Made by a program: the position numbers and the translations under genes
Notes under the pieces: model-generated
What the model was told of the DNA's origin: nothing
Databases searched by the model: none
The model's input: the letters and a program-made list of their open reading frames with translations, nothing else
Shown: positions 8,830 to 21,177 of the stretch, piece by piece
How the letters are laid out: each line of letters starts with the position of its first letter
Numbering within the stretch: position 1 is the stretch's first letter
NCBI RefSeq assembly: GCF_030815975.1
Contig: NZ_JAUSXL010000002.1
Location: 2,046,001 to 2,110,000 of the forward strand
Direction: 5' to 3'
Origin: Variovorax paradoxus
GTDB lineage: Bacteria; Pseudomonadota; Gammaproteobacteria; Burkholderiales; Burkholderiaceae_C
Length of the DNA stretch: 64,000 bases

Positions 8830-10023
8830 ATGACGATTCGGATTCAGCGACGCAGGTGGATGGCGGCGGCCTTGCTCGCCACGGCGCTCTCGGCCTGCGG
8901 TGGTGGTGGCGGCGGCGGCAACGGCGGCATCGGGCTTGCACCGGGCTTCGGCGCTGCGCCGCCTCCGGCCCAGAAGATCATCATCGACAGCGACTACAAC
9001 ACCATGAGCGACGACGGCCAGCTCGGCGTGATGGCCGCGCAGCTGCAGGCCCAGGGCAAGGTGCAGGTCATGGGCATCAGCGTGGTGTCGGGCAACCAGT
9101 GGCTCAAGCAGGGCGTGGCCGACGCGCTGATGTCGGTCGAGCGTCTGGGCGTGGGCGACCGCATCGGCATCTACGCGGGCGCGAACCGCGCGCTCAACCA
9201 CGATTACGCGACCATCGAGGCCGAGATGGCGGCCGGTTCGGGAGGCGACGGCTACCTGGGCGCCTGGAGCTCGCCCGAACCCAAGACCGATGCCGACCTG
9301 AAGCCCTCGCCCGACGGCTTTGCCACCCACACGGTGCTGCAGCCCAGGAGCGCGGTCGACTTCATCGTCGACACCGTGAAGGCCAACCCCAACGAGATCA
9401 CCATCCTGGCCATCGGCCCGCTCACCAACATCGCGCTCGCGGTCAAGCAGAACCCCGAGATCGTGCCGCTGATCAAGAAGATCATCTACATGGGCGGCGC
9501 GGTCGACGTGCCGGGCAACACCACTCGGTACGCCGAGTTCAACTGGTGGTTCGACCCCGAGGCCGCGCAGTTCGTGGTGCGGCTGCCGATCCCGCAGGTG
9601 GTGGTGCCGCTGGACGTGACCGACACCGTGTTCCTGACCAAGCCGATCTACGAGCGCATCGCGCATCCGGCCAAGCCGACCGCCGTGACCGAGGTGTTCC
9701 GCAAGCTCAACGGCTACGGCTTCAGCGGCACCAACGGCTTCGAGAACAACCCGGCCTACACGCAGAACATCTGGGACACGCTCACGCTCGCCTATCTCCT
9801 CGATCCGGCCTATGCCACGCAGACGGTGGAGCGCTTCGTCGACGTGGTCGCCAACCCCGGTGCCGCCGACAACGGCCGCTCCGTCGGCTATGCCTCGCAG
9901 CCTGCGGGGCCGGCGCTGCAGAAGATGACGGTGGTGAAGAAGTTCGACAACGCGCGCTTCTTCGAGCTCTATGTCGACCTGCTCACGCGGCCGGTGCCGG
10001 TTGCGCTACCGTCCTCCAACTGA
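8830..10023 (+). CDS. inosine/uridine-preferring nucleoside hydrolase, lipoprotein form
   Basis: A 397-residue protein with a signal peptide and lipobox LSAC (Cys23), then a poly-Gly linker, then a nucleoside hydrolase fold. Family marks are GPLTNIALAV near residue 196, the MGGAV loop, EFNWWFDPEAA and WDTLTLAYLLDP. The usual calcium-binding DTDPGxDD start of the domain is here DSDYNTMSDD (about 51-60), so the pocket differs from the textbook enzyme. It probably hydrolyses nucleosides in the periplasm to a base and ribose for salvage. ATG at 8830 follows AAGGAG. The palindrome upstream suggests repression linked to purines or ribose. Confidence 0.85.
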   Translation: MTIRIQRRRWMAAALLATALSACGGGGGGGNGGIGLAPGFGAAPPPAQKIIIDSDYNTMSDDGQLGVMAAQLQAQGKVQVMGISVVSGNQWLKQGVADALMSVERLGVGDRIGIYAGANRALNHDYATIEAEMAAGSGGDGYLGAWSSPEPKTDADLKPSPDGFATHTVLQPRSAVDFIVDTVKANPNEITILAIGPLTNIALAVKQNPEIVPLIKKIIYMGGAVDVPGNTTRYAEFNWWFDPEAAQFVVRLPIPQVVVPLDVTDTVFLTKPIYERIAHPAKPTAVTEVFRKLNGYGFSGTNGFENNPAYTQNIWDTLTLAYLLDPAYATQTVERFVDVVANPGAADNGRSVGYASQPAGPALQKMTVVKKFDNARFFELYVDLLTRPVPVALPSSN

Positions 10024-10041
10024 GACTGGGGGCGAGCCCAG

Positions 10042-11946
<1,905 letters not shown>

Positions 11947-12065
11947 AGGCAGCGGATGCGAAGGGTGGAGGTGGGCGAAGAGGGAAGGCGCCGATTGTCC
12001 CCCAGCGGCATCGATATGACTGTGGCACGAGGTTTGCAATCGTGAGACCCGTCCCGCCGCCTCTC

Positions 12066-12077
12066 CTGTATAGACAG
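12066..12077. promoter_or_regulatory. probable HutC operator 1 (CTGTATAGACAG)
   Basis: A near-palindromic TGTATA-type site 163 bases before the importer start. It is almost the same as the site overlapping the hutH ribosome binding site (TTGTATAGACAG). TGTATA/TATACA palindromes are the known style of HutC operators. A second, perfect copy lies 66 bases further on, so looping or cooperative binding is possible. Confidence 0.55.
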
Positions 12078-12131
12078 CGATCTGGTGCGTTCTTGCTGAA
12101 AGAATGCACCAAAACGGCTCTCTCGGGTTAT

Positions 12132-12145
12132 CCTGTATATACAAG
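12132..12145. promoter_or_regulatory. probable HutC operator 2 (CCTGTATATACAAG)
   Basis: Contains a perfect 10-bp palindrome TGTATATACA (12134-12143), 95 bases before the ABC importer start at 12240. The match in core with the site at hutH and the presence of hutC in the same locus support assignment of this importer to the histidine regulon. Confidence 0.65.
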
Positions 12146-12239
12146 TTGGGGCGCTTGGCAACAATGCGAGGCGCGCGCAGCCCGTGATCGGGGGCGCATT
12201 GCCGAGCCTTATCCCCAGAAAACAGACCCAGGAGTACCC

Positions 12240-13208
12240 ATGGTCAAGACGGTAGTTGTGAAATTCGCTTCGCTGCTAGCAGCAGGTGCATGTGCAGCGG
12301 GCATGGCCCAGACGGCCGCCGCGCAGGAAACCAGGATTGCGCTCGGCATGTCCGGCTGGACCGGCTTTGCGCCGCTCTCGCTGGCCGACAAGGCCGGCAT
12401 CTTCAAGAAGAACGGCCTGGACGTCGAACTCAAGATGATCCCGCAGAAGGACCGCCACCTCGCGCTGGCCGCGGGCGCGATCCAGTGCGCGGCCACCACG
12501 GTGGAAACGCACGTGGCCTGGAACGCCAACGGCGTGCCCATCGTGCAGATCTTCCAGATGGACAAGTCCTATGGCGCCGACGGCCTCGCCGTGCGCAACG
12601 ACGTGAAGAGCTTCGCCGACCTCAAGGGCAAGACCATCGGCGTGAGCGCACCCGGCACCGCGCCCTATTTCGGCCTGGCCTGGATGCTCAACAAGAACGG
12701 CATGACGCTGAAGGACGTGAAGGTGGTCTCGCTCGAGCCCCAGCCCGCGGCGCAAGCCTTCGTGGCCGGCCAGAACGACGCCGCCATGACCTACGAGCCC
12801 TACCTGTCGACCGTGCGCGCCAACCCCGCCGCCGGCAAGATCCTGGCCACCACGCTCGACTACCCGATGGTGATGGACACCGTGGGCTGCGCGCCCACCT
12901 GGCTCAAGGCCAACGCCAAGGCTGCGCAGGCGCTCACGCAGTCGTACTTCGAGGCGCTCGACATGATCAAGACCGACCCGGCCAAGGCCAACGAGCTCAT
13001 GGGCTCGGCCGTGAAGCAGAGCGGCGAGCAGTTCGCCAAGTCGTCGGCCTACCTGCGCTGGCAGGACAAGGCGGCGAACCAGAAATTCTTCGCGGGCGAA
13101 CTCACCAGCTTCATGAAGGAAGCCACGCCCATCCTGCTGGAGGCCGGCGTGATCCGCAAGGCGCCTGAAGACTACGCAGCCACCTTCGATGCAAGCTTCG
13201 TCAAGTAA
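12240..13208 (+). CDS. ABC transporter substrate-binding protein (NMT1/SsuA-like), probable histidine or urocanate uptake
   Basis: A 322-residue periplasmic binding protein with a signal peptide ending near AQTAAAQE (about residue 25), then an NMT1/NrtA/SsuA-type fold: [27 protein letters not shown] and later [15 protein letters not shown]. It is the first gene of a three-gene importer with the permease (20-base overlap) and ATPase. The fold alone would suggest taurine, nitrate or thiamine precursors. The two HutC-like operators upstream and the adjacent hutC-hutH suggest histidine or a histidine-derived substrate, which is inference. AGGAG precedes the ATG at 12240. Confidence 0.87.
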   Translation: MVKTVVVKFASLLAAGACAAGMAQTAAAQETRIALGMSGWTGFAPLSLADKAGIFKKNGLDVELKMIPQKDRHLALAAGAIQCAATTVETHVAWNANGVPIVQIFQMDKSYGADGLAVRNDVKSFADLKGKTIGVSAPGTAPYFGLAWMLNKNGMTLKDVKVVSLEPQPAAQAFVAGQNDAAMTYEPYLSTVRANPAAGKILATTLDYPMVMDTVGCAPTWLKANAKAAQALTQSYFEALDMIKTDPAKANELMGSAVKQSGEQFAKSSAYLRWQDKAANQKFFAGELTSFMKEATPILLEAGVIRKAPEDYAATFDASFVK

Positions 13209-14066
13209 GGCCCTGCCGCAGGTGCCGCCGCGCGCGGCGGCGCCTGCATCGGCCGCAACCCCCCAGGCCGCCGCGCCCGCGCGGCGCCGGTCGCTCGCGC
13301 CGCTCGAACCCATCGGCGGGCGCGCCCGCGCGCTGCTCGGCCTCGGCTTCTTCGTGGCCTTCGTGCTCGTGTGGTCCATTGCCACGCTCGGCGGCTTCGT
13401 GCCGCCGACCTTCCTGGCCAGCCCCGTCACCATGCTGAAGGAAGGCTGGATGCTGTTCGCCGAGTTCGGCTTCATCGGCGACGTGGGCATGACCGTGTGG
13501 CGCGTGTTCGGCGGCTTCCTGCTGGCCGCCGTGCTGGCGGTGCCGCTGGGCATTGCCATGGGCACCTGGAAGGCCGTGGAAGCTTTCTTCGAGCCTTTTG
13601 TCTCGTTCTGCCGCTACCTGCCGGCGTCCGCCTTCATTCCGCTGCTCATCCTGTGGGCGGGCCTGGGCGAAATGCAGAAGCTGCTGGTGATCTTCATCGG
13701 CTCGTTCTTCCAGATCGTGCTGATGGTGGCCGTGACCGTGGGCGGCGCGCGGCGCGACCTGGTCGAGGCCGCCTACACGCTGGGCGCGAAGAGCCGCGGC
13801 ATCGTGGCGCGGGTGCTCATTCCGGGTGCCGCCCCGGGCATTGCCGAGACGCTGCGCCTGGTGCTCGGCTGGGCCTGGACCTACGTGATCGTGGCGGAAC
13901 TCATCGGCTCCTCGTCGGGCATCGGCCACATGATCACCGACAGCCAGGCCTTGCTGAACACCGGGCAGATCATCTTCGGGATCATCGTGATCGGCGTGAT
14001 CGGGCTGGTGTCCGACTTCGCTTTCAAGGCGCTCAACCGCCGCATGTTCGCCTGGGCTGCACTCTG

Positions 14067-14067
<1 letters not shown>
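13189..14067 (+). CDS. ABC transporter permease (NMT1/SsuC type)
   Basis: A 292-residue inner-membrane permease. An Ala/Pro-rich cytoplasmic N-terminus of about 45 residues precedes about six hydrophobic helices. The EAA loop EAAYTLGAKSRGIVARVLIP, the contact point with the ATPase, is at about residues 184-203. It overlaps the binding-protein gene by 20 bases and its stop overlaps the ATPase start (TGATG), so the three are translationally coupled. Substrate as for the binding protein. The overlap makes the exact start somewhat uncertain; an internal start would shorten only the unstructured N-terminus. Confidence 0.9.
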
Positions 14068-14849
<782 letters not shown>

Positions 14850-14896
14850 GATGGAACCTTGCTCTTTTGTTCTTCGTGTCGTGCGTTTGCCGCACT

Positions 14897-15154
14897 GTTC
14901 AGGGCGCGCTCCCGCCGACGGGGTACGCGGCGAAGCGAATGTCCTCCGGCCTGCGGCCTCCCCCTTGATTTCGCTGCGCAAGGCACCCCATCGACGGAAG
15001 CGTTGCGCAGAGGGGTGGTTGATCGGCGGTACACCACGAGCGTGCCCTGGTGCACAGGGCATCGGGTGCTCCCCGCAGCGAAATAAAGGAGGAGGCGAAG
15101 CCGGGGGACATTCGCGGAGGGGAGTACCCGGTGGCCTGTGCACGCGCCCTGAAC
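14897..15154. repeat. 258-bp imperfect inverted-repeat element in the 355-bp gap before hutC
   Basis: The ends are GTTCAGGGCGCG and CGCGCCCTGAAC, perfect inverse complements. Matching pairs continue inward (GAATGTCCTCCGG with CCGGGGGACATTC, and TTTCGCTGCG with CGCAGCGAAA), so the whole stretch can fold on itself. No ORF in it has support. Just outside, AGCGCCAAGAAC is repeated directly at 15158-15169 and 15173-15184. It looks like a non-coding mobile or REP-type element. Confidence 0.65.
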
Positions 15155-15203
15155 GAGAGCGCCAAGAACCACAGCGCCAAGAACAGCAGATGGAAAGAAG
15201 CGC

Positions 15204-15941
15204 ATGAAACGCGACCTGCCGTCTCTCGCGCTCTATGCGCAAGTCAAGGATCACATCTCCCGCCGGATCCAGGACGGCACCTGGCCGGCCGGGCATCGCC
15301 TGCCGTCCGAGAGCGAGCTGGTCACGCAGTTCGGCATCTCGCGCATGACGGTGAACCGCGCGCTGCGCGAGCTCATGGAGCAGGGCCGCATCGTGCGCGT
15401 GGCCGGCGTGGGCAGCTTCGTGGCCGAGAACAAGCCGCAGTCCACGCTGCTGCAGATCGCCAACATCGCGAGCGAGATCCGCCAGCGCGGGCACGACTAC
15501 CGCTGCGAGATGCTCGCGGTGGAACGCCTGTCCGCCTCGCCCGACGTCGCCGCCTGGCTCGACATGCGCGCGGGCACCTCGGTGTTCCACAGCGTCTGCC
15601 TGCACCTGGAGAACGACACGCCGGTGCAGCTCGAGGAGCGCTACGTCAATCCGCTGGTCGTGCCCGATTTCCTCGAGCAGGACTTCGCCGCCGTGCCGCC
15701 CAGCGAGTACCTGGTGCGCAACGTGCCCTTCGACCAGATCGAGCACGTCGTCGATGCCGTGCTGCCCACCGCCGAGCAGGCGGGCCGGCTCGCGATGGAA
15801 CCCACCGACCCCTGCCTGCTGCTCACGCGCCGCACCTGGACGCGCAACACGCCGGTCACCTGGGTGCGCTGCCTGCATCCGGCGTCGCGCTACAGCCTGG
15901 GCAGCCGCTTCCGAGCCGACGGCAACCCCAGCTTCGGTTGA
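15204..15941 (+). CDS. hutC: histidine utilization repressor, GntR/HutC family
   Basis: A 245-residue regulator. The GntR winged helix is at about residues 5-72 (YAQVKDHISRRIQDGTW, RLPSESELVTQFGISRMTVNRALRELM) and a UTRA ligand-binding domain follows from about 85. In the known system HutC represses hut genes and is released by urocanate. Its position directly before hutH (59 bases) and three TGTATA-type palindromes nearby fit. ATG at 15204 follows GGAAAGAAG. The small gap to hutH contains one operator, so HutC probably controls hutH without controlling its own promoter in the same way. Confidence 0.92.
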   Translation: MKRDLPSLALYAQVKDHISRRIQDGTWPAGHRLPSESELVTQFGISRMTVNRALRELMEQGRIVRVAGVGSFVAENKPQSTLLQIANIASEIRQRGHDYRCEMLAVERLSASPDVAAWLDMRAGTSVFHSVCLHLENDTPVQLEERYVNPLVVPDFLEQDFAAVPPSEYLVRNVPFDQIEHVVDAVLPTAEQAGRLAMEPTDPCLLLTRRTWTRNTPVTWVRCLHPASRYSLGSRFRADGNPSFG

Positions 15942-15981
15942 TTTTTTCGTCACGGAAACCGAAGGTTTTCTCTCGCAACCA

Positions 15982-15995
15982 CTTGTATAGACAGG
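15982..15995. promoter_or_regulatory. probable HutC operator 3 (CTTGTATAGACAGG) at the hutH start
   Basis: The same TTGTATAGACAG type as the sites at 12066 and 12132. It ends only five bases before the hutH ATG at 16001 and covers the place where a ribosome binding site must lie (ACAGG). Bound repressor would stop transcription entering hutH. If the promoter is just upstream, the mRNA leader would be very short. Confidence 0.6.
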
Positions 15996-16000
15996 TTCAC

Positions 16001-17557
16001 ATGCCAAGAAGCAATCACACCGCCACCACCCTGACCCTCACGCCCGGCAAGGTGGACCTCGCCATGCTGCGCCGCATCCAGGCCGGCGGTGTGCGGCTGG
16101 CGCTCGACCCTTCGGTGCAGGAGGGCATGGCGCGCGCCGAAGCGGCGGTGCGCCACATCGTCGACAACGACCAGGTGGTCTACGGCATCAACACCGGCTT
16201 CGGCAAGCTCGCGAGCACGCGCATCGGCAACGACCACCTGGCCGAGCTGCAGCGCAACCTCGTGCTCTCGCACAGCGTGGGCACGGGCGAGCCGCTGGCC
16301 GCGCCGGTGGTGCGCATGGTGCTCGCGACCAAGGCCGTGAGCCTGGCGCGCGGCCATTCGGGCGTGCGGCCGGCGCTGGTCGATGCGCTGCTGGCGCTGT
16401 TCAATGCGGGGGTCATGCCGCGCATTCCGTGCAAGGGCTCGGTGGGCGCCTCGGGCGACCTCGCGCCGCTTGCGCACATGGCCTGCGTGCTGATCGGCGA
16501 GGGCGAGGCGACCACGGCCGACGGCGCGGTGGTCAGCGGCGCCGAGGCCATGTGCCTCGTTGGTCTCGAACCCTTCGTGCTCGGTCCCAAAGAAGGCCTG
16601 GCGCTGCTCAACGGCACCCAGGTGTCGACCGCGCTCGCGCTCGCCGGCCTGTTCGGCGCGGAAGACGTGTTCGCTTCGGCCTTGATGTCGGGTGCGCTCT
16701 CGCTCGAAGCCATCCAGGGCTCGATCAAGCCTTTCGACGCGCGCATCCATGCCGCGCGCGGCCAGCCGGGGCAGATCGCGGTGGCGGGCGCCGTGCGCAC
16801 GCTGCTCGAAGGCAGCGAGATCGCGCCCTCGCACGCCGACTGCGGCCGCGTGCAGGATCCGTATTCGGTGCGCTGCATTCCGCAGGTGATGGGCGCCTGC
16901 CTCGACAACCTCGCGCATGCCGCGCGCGTGCTGGTGATCGAAGCCAATGCCGCATCGGACAACCCGCTGGTGTTCTGCGACACCGGCGAAGTGATCTCGG
17001 GTGGCAACTTCCACGCCGAGCCGGTGGCCTTTGCGGCCGACATCATCGCGCTGGCCGTGAGCGAAGTGGGCGCCATTGCCGAGCGCCGCATCGCGCTCTT
17101 GCTCGACACGGGTCTCTCGGGCCTGCCGCCGTTCCTGGTGCGAGACGGCGGCCTGAATTCGGGCTTCATGATCGCGCAGGTCACGGCCGCCGCGCTGGCG
17201 TCGGAGAACAAGTCGCTCGCGCATCCCGCGAGCGTCGACAGCCTGCCGACCTCGGCCAACCAGGAAGACCACGTCTCGATGGCCACCTTCGCGGCGCGCC
17301 GGCTCGGCGACATGGTCAACAACACGGCGGTCGTCGTCGGCATCGAGGCGATGGCCGCTGCGCAAGGCATCGAACTCAAACGCGGGCTCAAGAGCTCGCC
17401 GCTGGTGGAGGCGGAGTTCGCCGCCATCCGCCAGAAGGTCGCCTTCCTCGAACGCGACCGCTACCTCGCGCCCGACATCGAAGCCATGCGCCAGTGGGCG
17501 CTGAAGGCCGAGCTGCCGGCCGCGCTACTGAACATCCTGCCCAGTCACTCGTCGTAA
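16001..17557 (+). CDS. hutH: histidine ammonia-lyase
   Basis: A 518-residue lyase converting histidine to urocanate and ammonia, the first step of histidine breakdown. The self-forming MIO cofactor triad Ala-Ser-Gly is at residues 150-152 in GSVGASGDLAPLAH. YGINTGFGKL near residue 60 carries the catalytic tyrosine, and DNPLVF, SGGNFHAEP and QDVYSVRC-like DPYSVRC segments are intact. Length is normal. ATG at 16001 overlaps the operator. It is followed 30 bases later by hutU. Codon use is like its neighbours. Confidence 0.97.
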   Translation: MPRSNHTATTLTLTPGKVDLAMLRRIQAGGVRLALDPSVQEGMARAEAAVRHIVDNDQVVYGINTGFGKLASTRIGNDHLAELQRNLVLSHSVGTGEPLAAPVVRMVLATKAVSLARGHSGVRPALVDALLALFNAGVMPRIPCKGSVGASGDLAPLAHMACVLIGEGEATTADGAVVSGAEAMCLVGLEPFVLGPKEGLALLNGTQVSTALALAGLFGAEDVFASALMSGALSLEAIQGSIKPFDARIHAARGQPGQIAVAGAVRTLLEGSEIAPSHADCGRVQDPYSVRCIPQVMGACLDNLAHAARVLVIEANAASDNPLVFCDTGEVISGGNFHAEPVAFAADIIALAVSEVGAIAERRIALLLDTGLSGLPPFLVRDGGLNSGFMIAQVTAAALASENKSLAHPASVDSLPTSANQEDHVSMATFAARRLGDMVNNTAVVVGIEAMAAAQGIELKRGLKSSPLVEAEFAAIRQKVAFLERDRYLAPDIEAMRQWALKAELPAALLNILPSHSS

Positions 17558-17587
17558 GAACCGCTCTACCGATTAGGAGAACCCGCC

Positions 17588-19321
17588 ATGAACGCTCCCG
17601 AAAAATTCGCCCTTCAGACGCCCGATGCCACCGACCCGCGCCACGATCCGACGCGCGTGATCCGCGCCCCGCGCGGCAGCACGCTCAACTGCAAGAGCTG
17701 GCTCACCGAAGCGCCGTTCCGCATGCTGCAGAACAACCTCGACGCCGAGGTGGCCGAGCGTCCGCAAGACCTCGTGGTGTACGGCGGCATCGGCCGCGCG
17801 GCGCGCAACTGGGCCTGCTATGACCAGATCCTCGCGTCGCTGAAGGAGCTGAACGACGACGAGACGCTGCTCATCCAGTCGGGCAAGCCGGTCGGCGTGT
17901 TCAAGACGCACGAGAACGCACCGCGCGTTCTGCTTGCCAATTCGAACCTCGTGCCCAAGTGGGCCAATTGGGAGCACTTCAACGAGCTTGACCGCCAGGG
18001 CCTCTTCATGTACGGCCAGATGACGGCTGGCAGCTGGATCTACATCGGCAGCCAGGGCATCGTGCAGGGCACCTTCGAGACCTTTGTCGAAGCCGGCCGC
18101 CAGCACTACGACAACAGCCTCGCGGGCAAGTGGATCCTCACGGCCGGCCTGGGCGGCATGGGCGGTGCGCAGCCGCTCGCGGCCACGCTCGCGGGCGCGG
18201 TGTCGCTCAACATCGAGTGCCAGCAGACCAGCATCGACTTCCGCCTGCGCACGCGCTACGTCGACAAGCAGGCGCGCGACATCGACCATGCGCTCGAACT
18301 CATCCAGAAGCATTGCGATGCGAAGGAGGCCGTGTCGATCGCGCTGCTCGGCAATGCGGCCGACATCCTGCCCGAGCTCGTGAAGCGCGCGAAGGCCGGC
18401 GGCATCAAGCCCGACCTCGTGACCGACCAGACCTCCGCGCACGACCTCATCAACGGCTACCTGCCTTCGGGCTGGACCGTGCCGCAATGGCAGGCCGCGA
18501 TGAAGGACGCCTCGCAACACGATGCGCTCAAGAAAGCCGCCGCAAAGTCCTGCGCCGTGCACGTGCAGGCCATGCTCGACTTCCAGGCCATGGGCATTCC
18601 CACGGTCGACTACGGCAACAACATCCGCCAGGTCGCGTTCGACGAAGGCGTGCAGAACGCCTTCGACTTCCCGGGCTTCGTGCCGGCGTACATCCGCCCG
18701 CTGTTCTGCGAAGGCAAGGGCCCGTTCCGCTGGGTCGCGCTTTCGGGCGACCCGGAAGACATCTACAAGACCGATGCCAAGATCAAGGAGCTGTTCCCCG
18801 AGAACACCCACACGCATCGCTGGCTCGACATGGCGCGCGAGCGCATAGAGTTCCAAGGGCTGCCCGCGCGCATCTGCTGGCTTGGCCTCGGCGAGCGCCA
18901 CATCGCGGGCCTGGCCTTCAACGAGATGGTGAAGAGCGGCGAACTCAAGGCGCCCATCGTCATCGGCCGCGACCACCTCGACACCGGCTCGGTCGCCAGT
19001 CCGAATCGCGAAACCGAAAGCATGAAGGACGGCACCGATGCCGTCTCCGACTGGCCGCTGCTCAACGCGCTGCTCAACACCGCCGGCGGCGCCACCTGGG
19101 TCAGCCTGCACCACGGCGGCGGCGTCGGCATGGGCTACTCGCAGCACTCGGGCGTGGTGATCGTGTGCGACGGCACCGACGCCGCGGCCAAGCGCATCGA
19201 ACGCGTGCTCTGGAACGACCCGGCCACCGGCGTGATGCGCCATGCGGATGCGGGCTACGACATTGCCGTGGCCACCGCCAAGAAGCAGGGCCTCAATCTG
19301 CCGATGATCAAGAAAGGCTGA
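17588..19321 (+). CDS. hutU: urocanate hydratase
   Basis: A 577-residue urocanase, adding water to urocanate to give imidazolonepropionate and using a tightly bound NAD. Recognisable segments are [24 protein letters not shown], the Gly-rich NAD loop [14 protein letters not shown] near residue 185, TDQTSAHD and the end region [15 protein letters not shown]. Length is normal. AGGAG precedes the ATG. Second gene of the main hut transcription unit; the next gene starts four bases after its stop. Confidence 0.97.
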   Translation: MNAPEKFALQTPDATDPRHDPTRVIRAPRGSTLNCKSWLTEAPFRMLQNNLDAEVAERPQDLVVYGGIGRAARNWACYDQILASLKELNDDETLLIQSGKPVGVFKTHENAPRVLLANSNLVPKWANWEHFNELDRQGLFMYGQMTAGSWIYIGSQGIVQGTFETFVEAGRQHYDNSLAGKWILTAGLGGMGGAQPLAATLAGAVSLNIECQQTSIDFRLRTRYVDKQARDIDHALELIQKHCDAKEAVSIALLGNAADILPELVKRAKAGGIKPDLVTDQTSAHDLINGYLPSGWTVPQWQAAMKDASQHDALKKAAAKSCAVHVQAMLDFQAMGIPTVDYGNNIRQVAFDEGVQNAFDFPGFVPAYIRPLFCEGKGPFRWVALSGDPEDIYKTDAKIKELFPENTHTHRWLDMARERIEFQGLPARICWLGLGERHIAGLAFNEMVKSGELKAPIVIGRDHLDTGSVASPNRETESMKDGTDAVSDWPLLNALLNTAGGATWVSLHHGGGVGMGYSQHSGVVIVCDGTDAAAKRIERVLWNDPATGVMRHADAGYDIAVATAKKQGLNLPMIKKG

Positions 19322-19325
19322 TGCG

Positions 19326-20348
19326 ATGTCTGCCGCCGAAACGAAATCCGAACCCATCTACCTGCACTACCTGAACCACCTCGACGTGCAGGCGCTCGCG
19401 ATGACCGATGCCGAGATCGTCGCGGCCGTCGAAGAGGGCCTGCTTGCCCAGGGCCGCGGCGAGACCACCATCGAGCCGCGCATGCACCTGGTGCCCGAGA
19501 AGGACTACCCGGGCCACTTCAACGTGCTGCGCGGCTACATCCGTCCGCTCGGCGTGGCCGGCGTGAAGGTGGTGGGCGACTTCTATCGCAACTACCAGGT
19601 CGGCCTGCCGTCCGAACTCGCGCTGCTGAACCTGTTCGATCCGAAGACCGGCGTACCGGTGGCCATCGTCGATGCCTCCGACATCACCGACATGCGCACC
19701 GGCGCGATCACGGCCATCGGCGCCAAGCATCTCGCACGCAAGAATTCGAAGATCCTCGGCCACATCGGCGCGCGCGGCACCTCGTACTGGAACGTGCGCC
19801 TGCTCGACTCGATCTTCGACTTCGACGAGATCCGCGTGCACTCGCGCCGGCCCGAGAGCCGCAACGCCTTCGCCGCCAGGCTGGAGCGCGACCTCGGCAA
19901 GAAGATCGTCGTGACCGAGGACTGGGAATCGTGCGTGCGCGGCGCCGACATCGTGGTCGAGGCCTCGCGCCTCGAGAAGCCGGAGCCGGTGCTCAAGACC
20001 GAGTGGATCAAGAAGGGCGCCTGCGTCATTCCGTACGGCACCATGAGCGCGGTCGAGCTGTCGCTGACCGACATCATGGACAAGATGGTGATGGACGACT
20101 GGGGCCAGGCCAAGGCCGGCCCCTTCGGTGCACTGCGCGCGCACGTCGACAGCGGCCGGCTGTCGGAAAAGACGCTGCACGCCGAGCTCGGACAGATCGT
20201 CGCGGGCCTGAAGCCCGGGCGCGAGAGCGACGAAGAGACCAACCTGTTCTGGCATCGCGGCCTCTCGCTGTCGGACATCGCGCTTGGCGCGGCGATGCTC
20301 GCGAAGGCGAAGAAGATGGGGCTCGGCCAGCAACTGCGCTTCCGTTGA
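19326..20348 (+). CDS. ornithine cyclodeaminase/mu-crystallin family protein
   Basis: A 340-residue NAD(P)-binding protein of the OCD/mu-crystallin family. FDPKTGVPVAIVDASDITDMRTGA and LGHIGARGTSYWNVRLL form the substrate and Rossmann-loop regions around residues 105-165. The family includes ornithine cyclodeaminase, alanine dehydrogenase and ketimine reductases, so the reaction cannot be fixed from sequence. It starts four bases after hutU and is followed by transport genes, so it is co-transcribed. It may act on an amino acid related to histidine breakdown, but that is a guess. Confidence 0.83.
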   Translation: MSAAETKSEPIYLHYLNHLDVQALAMTDAEIVAAVEEGLLAQGRGETTIEPRMHLVPEKDYPGHFNVLRGYIRPLGVAGVKVVGDFYRNYQVGLPSELALLNLFDPKTGVPVAIVDASDITDMRTGAITAIGAKHLARKNSKILGHIGARGTSYWNVRLLDSIFDFDEIRVHSRRPESRNAFAARLERDLGKKIVVTEDWESCVRGADIVVEASRLEKPEPVLKTEWIKKGACVIPYGTMSAVELSLTDIMDKMVMDDWGQAKAGPFGALRAHVDSGRLSEKTLHAELGQIVAGLKPGRESDEETNLFWHRGLSLSDIALGAAMLAKAKKMGLGQQLRFR

Positions 20349-20370
20349 CCGGCGCATCCGAGCCACTGCG

Positions 20371-21177
20371 ATGACACCCGTCGCCAACGCGCGCATGTAC
20401 TCGGCCACCGCCTCGGTGCGCGCCAACTGGAAGCAGCTTCTCGCGTGGGCGCTGGCGCGCGCGGGCCTCGCGTGGGACGTGATCGACTACGACGCGCCCG
20501 CGCCGCTCTCGGCGCTGTGGGCGCGCGACGATCTCGGGCTCGCGATGATGTGCGGCCTGCCGTTCTCGCAGCGCGCGCCGCGCCCCACGCTGGTGGCCGC
20601 GCCGCTGCCTTCGCCCGCGCGCTATGGCGGCCGGCCGGTGTACTTCACCGACATCGTGGTGCGCACCGGCTCGGCCTTCGAAACGCTGGCGGACACCTTC
20701 GGCGGCATCGTGGGCTACACGCTGGCCGACTCGATGTCGGGCGGCGTGGCGTTGCGCAACCATCTCGCACCGTATCGCGCGGCGCGCGGCACGCGTCTTT
20801 ACCGCGGTGCCGTCGGCGGCCTCATCCATGCGCGCGGCGTGATCGAGGCCCTCGTCGAAGGCCGCATCGACGTGGGCCCGCTCGACAGCTACTACCACGA
20901 CCTGCTGCGGCGCAACGAGCCGGCGCTCGCGCAGAAGGTGCGCATCGTCGACAGCACCGAGGCCATGCCGATCCCGCCGCTCGTCGCGACGGCGCCGCTC
21001 ACGCCCGGCGAGCTCGCGCGCATTCGCAGCGCATTGCAGGAAGCCACCCGCGCGCCCGAACTCGCGGCCGTGACGGAACGGTTGTTGCTTGCAGGTTTCG
21101 TCTCGCCCGATCCTGCGGACTACGACGTTCTTGCGGCGATCTCCCTTCGTTCCATTCCCCCTTTCGAGGAACTCTGA
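20371..21177 (+). CDS. PhnD-like substrate-binding domain protein without a signal peptide
   Basis: A 268-residue protein resembling phosphate/phosphonate (PhnD-type) binding proteins: MYSATASVRANWKQLLAW, the loop GGIVGYTLADSMSGGVALRNHL, and the DVGPLDSYYHDLL motif near residue 175. No signal peptide is visible from the ATG at 20371, so it would stay in the cytoplasm unless translation starts elsewhere. It may therefore sense or process a ligand and not transport it. It lies between the cyclodeaminase gene and a Bug receptor, its stop overlapping the receptor start. No permease or ATPase of PhnC/PhnE type is nearby. Confidence 0.7.
   Translation: MTPVANARMYSATASVRANWKQLLAWALARAGLAWDVIDYDAPAPLSALWARDDLGLAMMCGLPFSQRAPRPTLVAAPLPSPARYGGRPVYFTDIVVRTGSAFETLADTFGGIVGYTLADSMSGGVALRNHLAPYRAARGTRLYRGAVGGLIHARGVIEALVEGRIDVGPLDSYYHDLLRRNEPALAQKVRIVDSTEAMPIPPLVATAPLTPGELARIRSALQEATRAPELAAVTERLLLAGFVSPDPADYDVLAAISLRSIPPFEEL

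Noticed and set aside
11947..12144. Long RecQ N-terminus from ATG 12144
   Set aside because: The extra residues are not RecQ-like and overlap HutC-type operator sites of the divergent gene.
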